Shown piece after piece: positions 23,008 through 32,575 of a DNA stretch of 64,000 nt. The notes beneath the pieces are model-generated. The model searched no databases. It was not told where the DNA came from and was given only the letters and a program-made list of their open reading frames with translations. This DNA comes from Agapanthus africanus. Taxonomy: Eukaryota; Streptophyta; Magnoliopsida; Asparagales; Amaryllidaceae. The stretch spans positions 381,667,908 through 381,731,907 of the forward strand of contig JASDDO010000018.1 in NCBI GenBank assembly GCA_030015575.1, read 5' to 3'. Made by a program: the position numbers and the translations under genes. Every line of letters begins with the position of its first letter. The stretch's first letter is position 1.

Positions 23008-24413
23008 CCAATAACTTTTACCCTCCCCAATAATTTTAAATGCTTAATACTATTTACCTTAAGTTTGGGGGGGGGGGGATATTTTGGCTCTTGAAAAGAA
23101 AATTTTTACAAAATGGTGAGCCAAAAATAAGTTTGGGTGAGGATTTTTATTTTCACTTTTTGTTGCCCCCGTTAATAACCTTTCCTCTCAAGTCTACAGG
23201 TTTTTGAGATTTACAAGAAACAACAGTGAGGACACTGCTGCAAACAGGTTTGGGGGAGGTTTGTGCTTATTTACACATTACTTTGTATTATACTATATAT
23301 AAGCACACAAAAAAATTTGATAATAAAAGAGTAGAAAGTGAAAAATTATATATGAAAGATAGGAATAGTTTAAGAAAAATAAGAAAATTAGATATTTTCT
23401 TAAACAAAACTAGTAATAAGTAGTTATGAGCTGTTGTTCCAAGGGTTAGTAAGATGAAGGAAATTACTAATCTGAGAATAAAAATAAGCCTGAAAAATAG
23501 TTCCTATTCTGGAAGCCAAACATTTGAACGTTGATACCCTACTATACGCACTCACACACATCTTAGAACTCGGGATAGTAGAGGATACCTTGAAATGCTC
23601 TTGCCTAAAAGCCATAGTATGAAAAAAAATAAAAGTGGAAAATAAAAGATAAAATGGTGAAAAGAAAAAAATGAACACTGGTTCTGTTATCGCCAAGGCA
23701 GCAATAAAAAAATATAGCGAGGGTGCTTTATCACCTAGTGCCTTAGACCAACTGGTTTGGGAGCCATTGCTAAGCCTTAGATGTTGCAAGACGAGGAAAT
23801 ACACCTAAATAAGCAAGCACATGAGTAATCGGTCGGTTAGTACCTCAAGAAGTATTAACGGTCGCATGAAAAATGTGTGAGCAAATTCTATCTAAATATC
23901 TATTAAAAAGTACTAAGGTAGATGGACAAGAGTATGATTCTTGAATTGAATTCTCTGAGTGTAGGGATGTCCAGATCACACACATAGGGGTATATGATCA
24001 ATGTTTGGAAGAAAGGTAAGAATGAAAACTAAATGCGATGTTTTATTGAGGGATAATGTGATTTCTAACATTTTTTTCACGACCATTAAGATAGGGCTCA
24101 TAGCAACTGAAAAACCGGTGTAGTTGAAAACTCTTATTTTCAAGTTCTTTCTTTTATAGTTCTTATCTTTATATGTAACTTTCACTATCTTTCTTTTATT
24201 ATGGGATTTTATGGGTGTAATCCGCTGAAAACCCTCAGGAGACAACACTCCTCCTACTAGGGACACCTAGAGGTTTAACGGCTTGTTGCACGTGCTCAGT
24301 GCAATCGTGTTGCCTACGAAAGTGTGCTACTTAGGATTTTTCTTTTTTCTTCTTTCTTCTTCTCTTGAATAATTAGTTTGCTCTGGACGATCAAAGTTAA
24401 GTTTGGGGGTATT
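23008..24413 (+). other. Athila-type 3' non-coding region with repeated polypurine-like tracts
   Basis: No supported gene. AAGTTTGGG-type tracts occur near 23060 (with a run of 13 G), 23140 and 23245 (a weaker match), and at 24399-24413 directly before the 3' LTR; the last is the functional polypurine tract by position. The 126-codon minus-strand ORF at 23424-23804 is hydrophobic low-complexity with no recognisable motif and is not called. Confidence 0.65.
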
Positions 24414-25985
24414 TGTTCAGTTGATAAAACTCCACATTTAATATGACATTTTTCCTACTATTTCTATATAATAAAAGGTGTTTATATAATATATGACACA
24501 TATGAAGGTTTATCTGTAAAAATACTATTTCCATGTGTTTATATATTTTAATTAACATTGTGTAGGAAAAAGTAAGCATAAATATCCATGTGACATTTGG
24601 CCCATTTAAATATGCTTACCTTATTAAAAGCGTTTGACCAATTCTTAATGGTTAAGTTAATATCTCCATAAAACAAACTAATATTATTTGTTGAGTTATT
24701 GTGCAGAATTTTCAGGACTGAAATCAAGGAAATCAAAGTTGGCAAAACAATCCTGCCTAATTAAGAAAGTAAAAGAAATCAATTCTAGCTGTGACGAAGA
24801 GAAGATTTTCAGTTTCCAGAGATGTGAAAAGATCACCACATGTCATCAAGATAAAGCCCCAGAAAAACAATGTGACGATCCCCCTACTTGGCCGCGGAAC
24901 CGCGGCCAAACCCACCTATTGGCCGTGGTTCCACCGCATGTTGAACGAGTTGGGAGTTGAGATTTGTTCTGTTAGGATCTTAACTACTGGTTTCCATATT
25001 AGGAAACTAGGGTAGTTAGGGCACGAGATTTTTTCTGTTGGGATCCTAACAACTAGTTTCCAAATTAGGAGGGTTCTGGCTCTGGGACTATAAATAAGGA
25101 CCGAGAGCCTCTTGGAAAATCATCAAGCTGAAGAGATCATGAAGTCCGTGACCGGCTCACGCATCCAGGCTGATCATCAACTGTTCGTCTACCTCCTTAG
25201 AAGAGATCGAGAAGCAAACTAGTATTTTTGTAATCATTTTCTAAGGGAACAAAGTGTAAATGAATTTTGTTGATTAATAAAGTTAGTTGTTTTCTTATTC
25301 TATCTCTTTGTAGTTTTAATATGATTTCCCTCTCCATCTCTTTTTCTCCCAACATGCGCGAGTAATTCTTTGCTTGTTAGGGTTTATTGGATTAGGGTAG
25401 GTTAATGGATGATGAAAATCCGTAAACTCTTTTTAAGTCCTATAAAGTTTATAAATTTTATCAAAAGAATAGTTAACATCCTAATTGGGCGCGCTACCAA
25501 CTCATTGGTAGTCTCGACCGCGATTAGAGATTAGATTAACAATTGTTTTGGTAAAGGCTAGATATGAACGGAGTTCCACGTCGAGATAGGGCTTAAGAGT
25601 GGGAACCCTTTTTCCCTCCAGAAACCCTAATCTACATGCATTACTGTCGTTCTAGTTTTAAATCTATTAAAGGATAAGAAGAGTAATCTTTAATTTATCA
25701 TCCATTACCACTAAATCCCAATGAACCCTACAAGCCTCCTTCTACTATAAAATCTACATCCGTAATTAATCTAGATCTTTATTCTGCATCCGTGTTTGAC
25801 GTAGATCTAGATCCTACAAACATTCTTCATCATTCTTTATTCTTCCTCCTTTCTTTCTCAACACGCCTAAAGTAAGATTAAAAGATTCAACGTTTCCCAG
25901 AGGACGACCCGTACTCATCTCGGTCTAGATACACGCGACACCGTTATTGATTGCGGTTAACTACTACACTAAAACAGACAAATCA
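24414..25985 (+). mobile_element. Athila-type 3' LTR
   Basis: 1572 bases matching 17504-19079 with scattered substitutions and one short deletion near 25070. Followed by the TSD TGACC. Confidence 0.95.
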
Positions 25986-26520
25986 TGACCAGATGCTTCA
26001 TATCCAAGATGGACTCCACGCACTTTAGCAAATTATGGATTTTGGATTTTATTGGGTGCTCCTTAAGGGGTAAAACCCTTTAGGAGTAGGAAGATCTTTC
26101 GAGATCTGTGTAGGTGGAAAGGTACTATGCTGAAATCCATATGGATATGACTTGACACTGCTATTTCCCTACTTGTTATCAGTAGGTCATAGGATGTGGA
26201 AACTTCCAGGTGACTAGATGCTTCATATCCAAGATGGACTCTACGCACTTTAGCAAATTATGGATTTTGGATTTTGCTGGGTGCTCCTGAAGGGGTAACA
26301 CCCATTAGGAGAAAGTAGATCTTTCGAGATCTATGCAGGTGGAAAGGTGCTTACCTAATAAGGCTAGACTTGTTGTAAAGAGTTTTCATCAAATACCCGT
26401 TGTGGATTGTGATGTGACTTTTACTTCAGTGTCTATGTTGAAGTCTATATAGATATGTTTTGGCGCTGATGCAGTTCATGGTTATGATATCTGGCAGGTG
26501 AGTGACAATAACGTCTTTCC
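25986..26520 (+). pseudogene. Element A, decayed RT region with tandem duplication
   Basis: Starts with the second TGACC. The stretch 25991-26174, together with 17462-17503 before the Athila insertion, is repeated at 26175-26350, a tandem unit of about 226 bases. Later parts align with the start of the copia-1 RT (AAGGCTAGACTTGTTGTAAA against AAAGCTAGACTGGTTGCAAA near 49250). TTTCC at 26516-26520 is the left TSD of the next solo LTR. Confidence 0.75.
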
Positions 26521-28726
26521 TGTAGGGTTACTAGGCACTCATACAAGGGTCTATAAGGCATCAACCATGCCCGATTTAAAATTTATACGTGCCGAACAAC
26601 CCAAAACGAGGATCTTTGCTAGATTATTAGGGTTAAACATGCAAGTAAACACCTTTACAACTAAGAGTGAGGGATTACAACCTTTGTAGTCCGCTCCTTC
26701 GCTTCATAAGCTTCGAGTAGTTGTCCCTTCACCGTGATCCATGATCTCCTGGACTCAAGAGAGACTCCACGACCCGAATGATCCATACTTGCTTGAAGTC
26801 TTCCTTCTTGAAGATGATCTACCTTAAAGTTTCTTTAACTCAAGCTCTCACTTCTCTAATCAAGTATTAAAGAAGAGAACACCTTAATCTACGTGGCTAG
26901 AATAGATGAGGATGATGAAGTAGTAATTTATCTCTCTTTTGTTTTCATAATCTCACACTAAATCATCACAAAAGAAAAAACTAGAAAGCTTTTAGAGCTC
27001 AAGAAGAAGAAGAATGAATATCCTTTTGTGATGAATAGTGAAAATGTAATGATAATTAAAAATGCAACCATGGTTGATAAAAGAAAGGGCTAACCATTAG
27101 AGAGAGTTAACTAGGGTTAAGGGTTTGGGTTGGGTTAAAGAATATCTCACAAAATATCAACACATAATATCTTTGCAAGAAACAAAAGAAAAGCTTCTAG
27201 AAGCTTAATGAAAGAACTAACCCAAATCAAACCCTAACCATGTTTAATCTTCACTAATCATGTTGCATTAGTAATTATAACATGTTACAATATTATATAT
27301 CACATATATAATATATTTTTGTAACAAAAGAAAATAATACAATTAACATATATCGCATATATATATATCAATGTCTTAACCGGTGAGAAAATGAAATAAT
27401 AAAGCGAGCCAATATTAGATAATGTAATATAATATATCATATATATAATTATACATTAAATTATCGAATCAATACTTGATCCGACAATCCGGCTATTTCT
27501 CAAATAACCGACTAATATATATATATATATCTGTACCGATTCATTGAATCAACACTTGATCCGATGACCTGGCTGATATCAAATATCGCGAGAATAGAAT
27601 ACGGTATCTCATATCGCATTATTCTCGGTCATGCACATATCACATATGTGCTCCTACTCCGTTTTTCCTGAGTCAAGAAACCTCTGTGTAGGACTCTAAA
27701 GAATCGTCAATACACCGGCAGTAGGTGATGATCTTATCAAACACCCACAAGGTGCAAGCGGTCAGCTAAACGTAATAGCATCCCAGGTATTGAGCGATCA
27801 GAAGATCAACAAGCAAGCCTGTACATTCTCCTGTGAATCCAATCAGTAACACTCCCGTACAGTCCGGTCTCTTCGTCTGATATGTTGCATATCTAGTCTA
27901 GGGGTGGTATACATCAGACCCCAGTAACCGATAAGTCGTGTCGATGTGAGGCTCATAACAGGTCTAGAACCTACTGATAACATTTACCAGTAGTACTCAA
28001 TATCCGCCTTGACCAGGGACTTCCAGTTATAGCCAATCGATGCAGCACAACATCAACTTCCTATACCGGGAGAGACGAATCCCCTCCTATCGCTCATTGC
28101 CTCCATGTGATTCGGGACTGTACTCAAAAGCCACCGTTTTTCACGCCCTCTTGGACGTGGTAAGGTGGAAATCAAAGTATAGTGAGAATCACACAAGACT
28201 CTATGACGATCACGGATCTACAGACTAACCTGTACCAGTATCACCGGAGAACTGACATCTGACGTGAGGTATAATACCATCTGGGAGTTCTCGGCGAGTC
28301 CGTCCAGTATACCCAGTCTCCACTGAGCACCCGTACACCATCCTTGATGTCAAACACCGATGGATATTGGATCATCCATCGCCCATCATATGGGTCAAGA
28401 TGCGTATACGCTAGTCTACTCTGGTGTATCGATGCCCTGTCTTGATACACCCTAGGAACATTTATAGGATGTACTTATCGACTACATTGGCCCCACTAAT
28501 ATGATCTCATCATAGTCCCAGTAGTCGAGTACATATCCTAAGGGCTTTATCAACATGTGAGAGTAAGACAATAAACTGATATAAGTCAACATGTTAAGAT
28601 AAAGTGAAACCAAATAGCATACTATCATGACGAGCAAGAAAGTCCTCTCTATATATATCCAAGCATCCATTATAATATACATCATATGTACAACAATGGC
28701 CTCTAGGGCATATATATAACTAACAT
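26521..28726 (-). mobile_element. Solo LTR, long copia-type, TSD TTTCC
   Basis: 2206 bases. The minus strand starts TGTTAGTTATATATATGCCC at 28726 and ends GGGTTTCTAGG-like sequence then CCCTACA at 26521, the same ends as the solo LTR at 3252-5481. TTTCC flanks it at 26516-26520 and 28727-28731. It interrupts the decayed RT of element A. ORFs inside are shadows. Confidence 0.93.
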
Positions 28727-29035
28727 TTCCAAATGGATTTTGGAAGTGCACATGTATATGACTCTGCCAGAGGGTTATTATAGTCAGTGGGAGCAGCAGA
28801 AGGTGTGCAAGATGATTATGTCTATTCGTAAAATAAAGCAAGGATAGCGGAAATGGATCATCTGTTATTGATGTGACAATCAAGGTGATTGACTTCATCA
28901 AAATAAAAGATGAACCCAGTAAGAAGGATGTAGGGAGTACTGTGCATGTTTTAGATGACATACTCTAAATAGGAAGTGATGTTCCTATACTACAATCGGT
29001 CAGATTTTGGCTGTCACACAGTGTTTTCTCCATGT
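28727..29035 (+). pseudogene. Element A, decayed RT region, last visible piece
   Basis: Collinear with copia-2 at about 60545-60845 and with the copia-1 RT: the CCAGAGGGTT block, AGTGGGAGCAGC, and the block that in copia-1 encodes the Asp-Asp motif, here full of stops. Homology fades at about 29035-29055, where the Tat-like element begins. Confidence 0.75.
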
Positions 29036-29589
29036 TGGATATGGATAGTATTTACCGCCAGAAACCGGGAAGATGAACGTCTTCCCAAAATCTGGGGGCA
29101 GATGCTATTTGGTGCTATCCGTCCACCTCTCCGAAGATGCCAAGTTGATTTATGGCACCGTGTATTGAAGGTTTAAACGGATGCGGCCGATGTAGCAGAC
29201 TTCGTCAGATTCCCCCTCATTTGAGGGGTTTTTGATTGTGTGGACGCTCTTCCCTGCAGGCGCAAGCCCCTGCATTTAATTATTCTACCGCATCGCGGTA
29301 ACAACTTTCTCCTTCTCCAGATGGTCACTTCGTGTCGTGGGTGTTTGTTTTGTTTGTGGTTGCCCATGGATTGTATACGGAGACTAATTTATGTTGTCGT
29401 CCGTAGGGCGTGGATTAGTCCAAATCCGTATTTTCTTAGATTTGGGTTTTGGTTTGGGTTTAAGGATACGTTAGCCTCATTTGAGACTAAGATCAACTTA
29501 AACGTTTGTTAAGGACACGTTAGTCTAATTTTAGACTAAGATCGACTTAACATGATCATTTAGATCCAACAAAAGAGCATTTGAACTCT

Positions 29590-29850
29590 ATTGTTTAGTT
29601 TAGGGACATTGCGGTCGATTACCAGTTTAAGGACATGCTGGTCCAATGTTAGTTTAAAGACATTACGGTCCAAGGTTAAGGTCATCATAGTCCGTGGGTT
29701 TAAAGGGACCCCACAGTCCAAGGTTAAGGACATCATAGTCCATGAGTTTAAGGACCCCACAGTCCGTAGTTTAAAGACATCGTAGTCTATAAGGTTTAAG
29801 GACGTCGTAGTCCATGAGTTTAAGGACCCTACAATCCGTGGAATGTGTGG
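29590..29850. repeat. Minisatellite of ~25-30 base units (AGTTTAAGGACAT...GGTCC)
   Basis: Repeated units pair GGAC/GACAT with GTCC about 10-15 bases later (for example GGACCCCACAGTCC). A related array is at 41291-41400. Units vary in length and sequence. Confidence 0.75.
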
Positions 29851-30206
29851 TTGTCGGGACCCATCACTTTTCTGAAGACGTTGAAGGATTACAACGACAG
29901 ATATCTGAGGAGTAAAGAGATGTACCCTTGAACCGGTGTGAGTTGGTTGAAGGATCTGTAGTCCAGTTTGGGACTGAGATTTGTTAAATATTTATAAGCA
30001 GATGGGCTCAATTAAATATTAGTTGAGGACTTACGGCTAATATTGGGCTAAGTCCAATTAAAATGTTTAACATTTTATTACTCTGGCTATTGAGCCTTTA
30101 TTTGGGCTTGGCCCTTTTAATAATGCTAAGCATTGAGTTCTGACATCTTTTGTCTCGTATTGAATGCATAGCATTCATCAGAACAATATGTGTTCTGACA
30201 ATGCGC

Positions 30207-31748
30207 CACGTGGCGCGCCAGGCACTTTGCGCTAATTAAGGAGCGCATTGCGCTTCTGCCAAATAGCGCACACGAAAATGACACGTGTCGCGCTTAGCGC
30301 TAAGCGCCAGTTTATTAGCGCATTAAGCTTTCAATTTATGAGCGCTTTGCGCTCGTTTAGTGGCGCACCAGTGAGTGACACGTGGCGCGCTTGGCGCTGA
30401 GTGCCAGCCCATGAGCGCAGTGCGCTGTTTCAGAAGCACAAAGCGCAAGCTGTATCTGTGGTTGACTCGTGACATGTTTTAGCGCTGAGCGCCGGTCTAA
30501 GGAGCGCAAAGGCGCAGTTCTTGAGTGCAAGGCACTTATCAATAGCGCAAAGCGCATTTGATCAAATTTATGATCTGCGTACAAATTTATGTTCTTTTTA
30601 AAGGAGGCTTTGCCTCAAGATTCAAGAACAACAGTTCTTATTTTTGAAAGGGCTTTGCCTTTATAGATCAATGATCTGTGTGAAAAATATGTTTTTCTTT
30701 ATTATGTGATGAGATCTTTTGATCTCTTTTATGAAAGACCTTGGTCTTTATAGATCTATAATCTTTTAAGAAGATAATTCTTCTGTTTTAATGAGATGAT
30801 TTCATCTCTTTGTTCAAGAATCATGTTCTTTACCTTGAAAAAATGATCTTCTTTTTGCTAAAAGCTTGCCTTTCTCTCTTTGAGTTTTCTCAAAGTTTGT
30901 ATGAAGGTTTCTCTATCTTTCTATATATATCTCTGAGACTTGAAGTTTATGGGCCTTTATATAGGGCAAATTGATTTGTTAAATCAATTATAGAGATCCT
31001 TCTCTGATTGATTTGGGAATATTTCCCACCGTTGGATCTTTGATCCTAAGGCTTCTGTTTTACAGAAGACAATCTTCTTGTTTTTAACATGATTGGAAAG
31101 ATCTTTCCATAACAGAATTTTAATTCTGATTAATTAATGATTTATTATTATTAGTTCTTTTGATCTAACGGTGGGGAATTTTTAATTCCAGCGCTGGCGT
31201 ACCTTGCGCAAGCGCACCTACATTCGACACGTGGCGCGCAGCGCAACTGCGCTAGCGCACCCGTGTTTGACACGTGGCGCGCAGCGTAGAGCGTAAAGCA
31301 ACTGCGCTAGCGCACCCGTGTTTGACACGTGGCGTGCAGCACAGAGCGCTGGATCTGAAGTGTTGCTTCAACTTTTAAATTTTGAATTTTAAAATAGAGC
31401 TTTGCTCTGATTGGGGGTACGCTGCCTAGGGCGCAGCGCACCTGGCGCTAGCGCATACGTGTTTGACACGTGGCACGCAGCGCACCTAGCGCTGGATCTG
31501 AAGCGTTGCTTTAAGTTTTAAATTTTGAATTTTAAAACAGAGTTTTGCTCTGATTGGGGGTGCGCTGCTTACGGCGCAGTGCACCTGGCGCTAGTGCATC
31601 CATGTTTGACACGTGGCGCGTAGCGCACCTAGCGCTAGATCTGAAGCGTTGCTTCAATTTTTGAATTTTGAATTTCAAAACAGAACTTTGCTCTGATTGG
31701 GGGAAACAAATGCCCCCCTCATCGTTGCGCTTACGTGGCCCACACGTG
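30207..31748 (+). promoter_or_regulatory. Cluster of nine CACGTG G-boxes
   Basis: CACGTG at 30207, 30282, 30379, 31228, 31271, 31326, 31467, 31610 and 31743, mostly as ACACGTGGC. This core is bound by plant bZIP/bHLH factors and matches ABA- and light-response elements (established knowledge). The nearest one ends 66 bases before a plus-strand TATA box. They sit in GCGC-rich DNA. Regulation of the antisense PMD gene is an inference. Confidence 0.7.
31262..31700. repeat. 143-base tandem repeat, about 3 copies
   Basis: CTCTGATTGGGGG recurs at 31405, 31548 and 31691, exactly 143 apart. The TTTGACACGTGG box in each unit lies at 31321, 31462 and 31605. Each unit has GCGC-rich DNA, a G-box and an AT-rich palindromic stretch (AAATTTTGAATTTTAAAA). 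Confidence 0.93.
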
Positions 31749-31813
31749 AGCGCAGCGGTGGCAACATCTGAGTCCTTGGATCAACTCAGAAGTTGAAGAG
31801 GCGGCTTAACGCC

Positions 31814-31821
31814 TATAAATA
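31814..31821 (+). promoter_or_regulatory. TATA box, probable promoter of the antisense PMD gene
   Basis: TATAAATA in GC-flanked context, downstream of the G-box cluster and about 770 bases before the PMD start codon. Transcription would start near 31845, inside the candidate LTR and opposite to the element's own direction. Confidence 0.6.
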
Positions 31822-32575
31822 GGACCTTCGGTACTCTAGATGATTATCATCTTCGTCTTAAGAATTTTCACTCAGAGCCTTACTCTCCTGTTTTAGAACT
31901 TCTTCAAGAGTAAAGACTCTGTTAAAATTTTAGGTAAAAATTAAAACTTTTAATAAACTAGGGTTTTACCCATTAACATAGCCTTGCTCTTCATAGATCT
32001 TTCATCTAAAGAAAACCCATTTAGGGTTTCATTAACAGAGCTTTGCTCTTCTGAATCCATAGATCTAAAAGAGATCTTTTCTTGGGGTTTCTTAGCCCAT
32101 AAACAGAGCCTTGCTCTTTAGATTTCTTAATCTTTGATGAAGAACTCTTACGAGTTTTTTCATGGATCTTGAAGATCCCAGAATTTTTTAATTAAAAAAT
32201 TAATTTTAATTAATCCTTGATGGATTTTCCAATCATCATTACAGAGCCAGGCTCTTTAAGGAATTTGATTCCTTCATGATCAGAGTTTGACAAGTGTCAC
32301 TCTGTCATAGAGCTTTGCTCTCTAAGGGAGATTTTCTCCTTTTCCCGAGGGATTTCTCATTCAATGAGAATTTTCTTGAGGATTTCCTCATTGATTAACA
32401 GTCTCATCCAATGATGAGGCTGTTTTATTAATTATCAATTGATGAATTGTCATCTAGATTTTGTGGGTCCCCCTTTGGTTCCCTTTCCACTGTATTGCAG
32501 TGTGGTACAAATTTTAAAGTACCGTTAAAATTAAATTATAGTACTGACAGTTGACTTCTGTCCCTCTTTTTGCAG

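Larger units (their letters stand above)
17504..25985 (+). mobile_element. Athila-type Ty3/gypsy element, gag-protease only, TSD TGACC
   Basis: 8482 bases with LTRs at 17504-19079 and 24414-25985, and TGACC at 17499-17503 and 25986-25990. The primer site matches the tRNA-Asp type used by Athila. Gag and protease are recognisable; RT, RNase H, integrase and any env-like ORF are absent, leaving 1.4 kb of non-coding DNA before the 3' LTR. By eye the LTRs differ at a few percent of sites. It is a non-autonomous derivative inserted into one arm of a tandem duplication in element A. Confidence 0.95.
29067..32418. repeat. Dense chain of short perfect hairpins
   Basis: Successive short words are followed within 1-6 bases by their own reverse complement. 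Verified examples (arm length/loop): 29067-29086 (7/6), 29213-29228 (7/2), 29287-29299 (5/3), 30340-30354 (6/3), 30604-30616 (5/3), 30624-30639 (6/4), 30711-30726 (6/4), 30734-30749 (7/2), 30878-30895 (7/4), 30969-30989 (9/3), 31094-31109 (16-base palindrome), 32243-32255 (6/1), 32258-32274 (7/3), 32354-32370 (8/1), 32377-32390 (6/2), 32403-32418 (6/4). Many more lie between. Loops are often TTT or TTG. Confidence 0.93.
29036..32549 (-). mobile_element. Candidate 3' LTR of the Tat-like element
   Basis: Left edge inferred where element A homology stops. Right edge inferred from a minus-strand TGTCAGTACT start at 32549, preceded by a purine-rich tract (complement of 32554-32572). A length of about 3.5 kb is within the range of Tat/Ogre LTRs. 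The matching 5' LTR is outside the window, so this is unproven. It contains the micro-hairpin chain, G-boxes, a 143-base repeat and a plus-strand TATA box. No coding ORF is supported. Confidence 0.5.

Noticed and set aside
23424-23804. 126-codon minus-strand ORF in the Athila 3' region
   Set aside because: Hydrophobic, low-complexity, no motif, AT-rich non-coding context between protease and polypurine tract.
29240-29512. Small ORFs left of the minisatellite as genes
   Set aside because: They lie in the hairpin-rich candidate LTR and have no motif.
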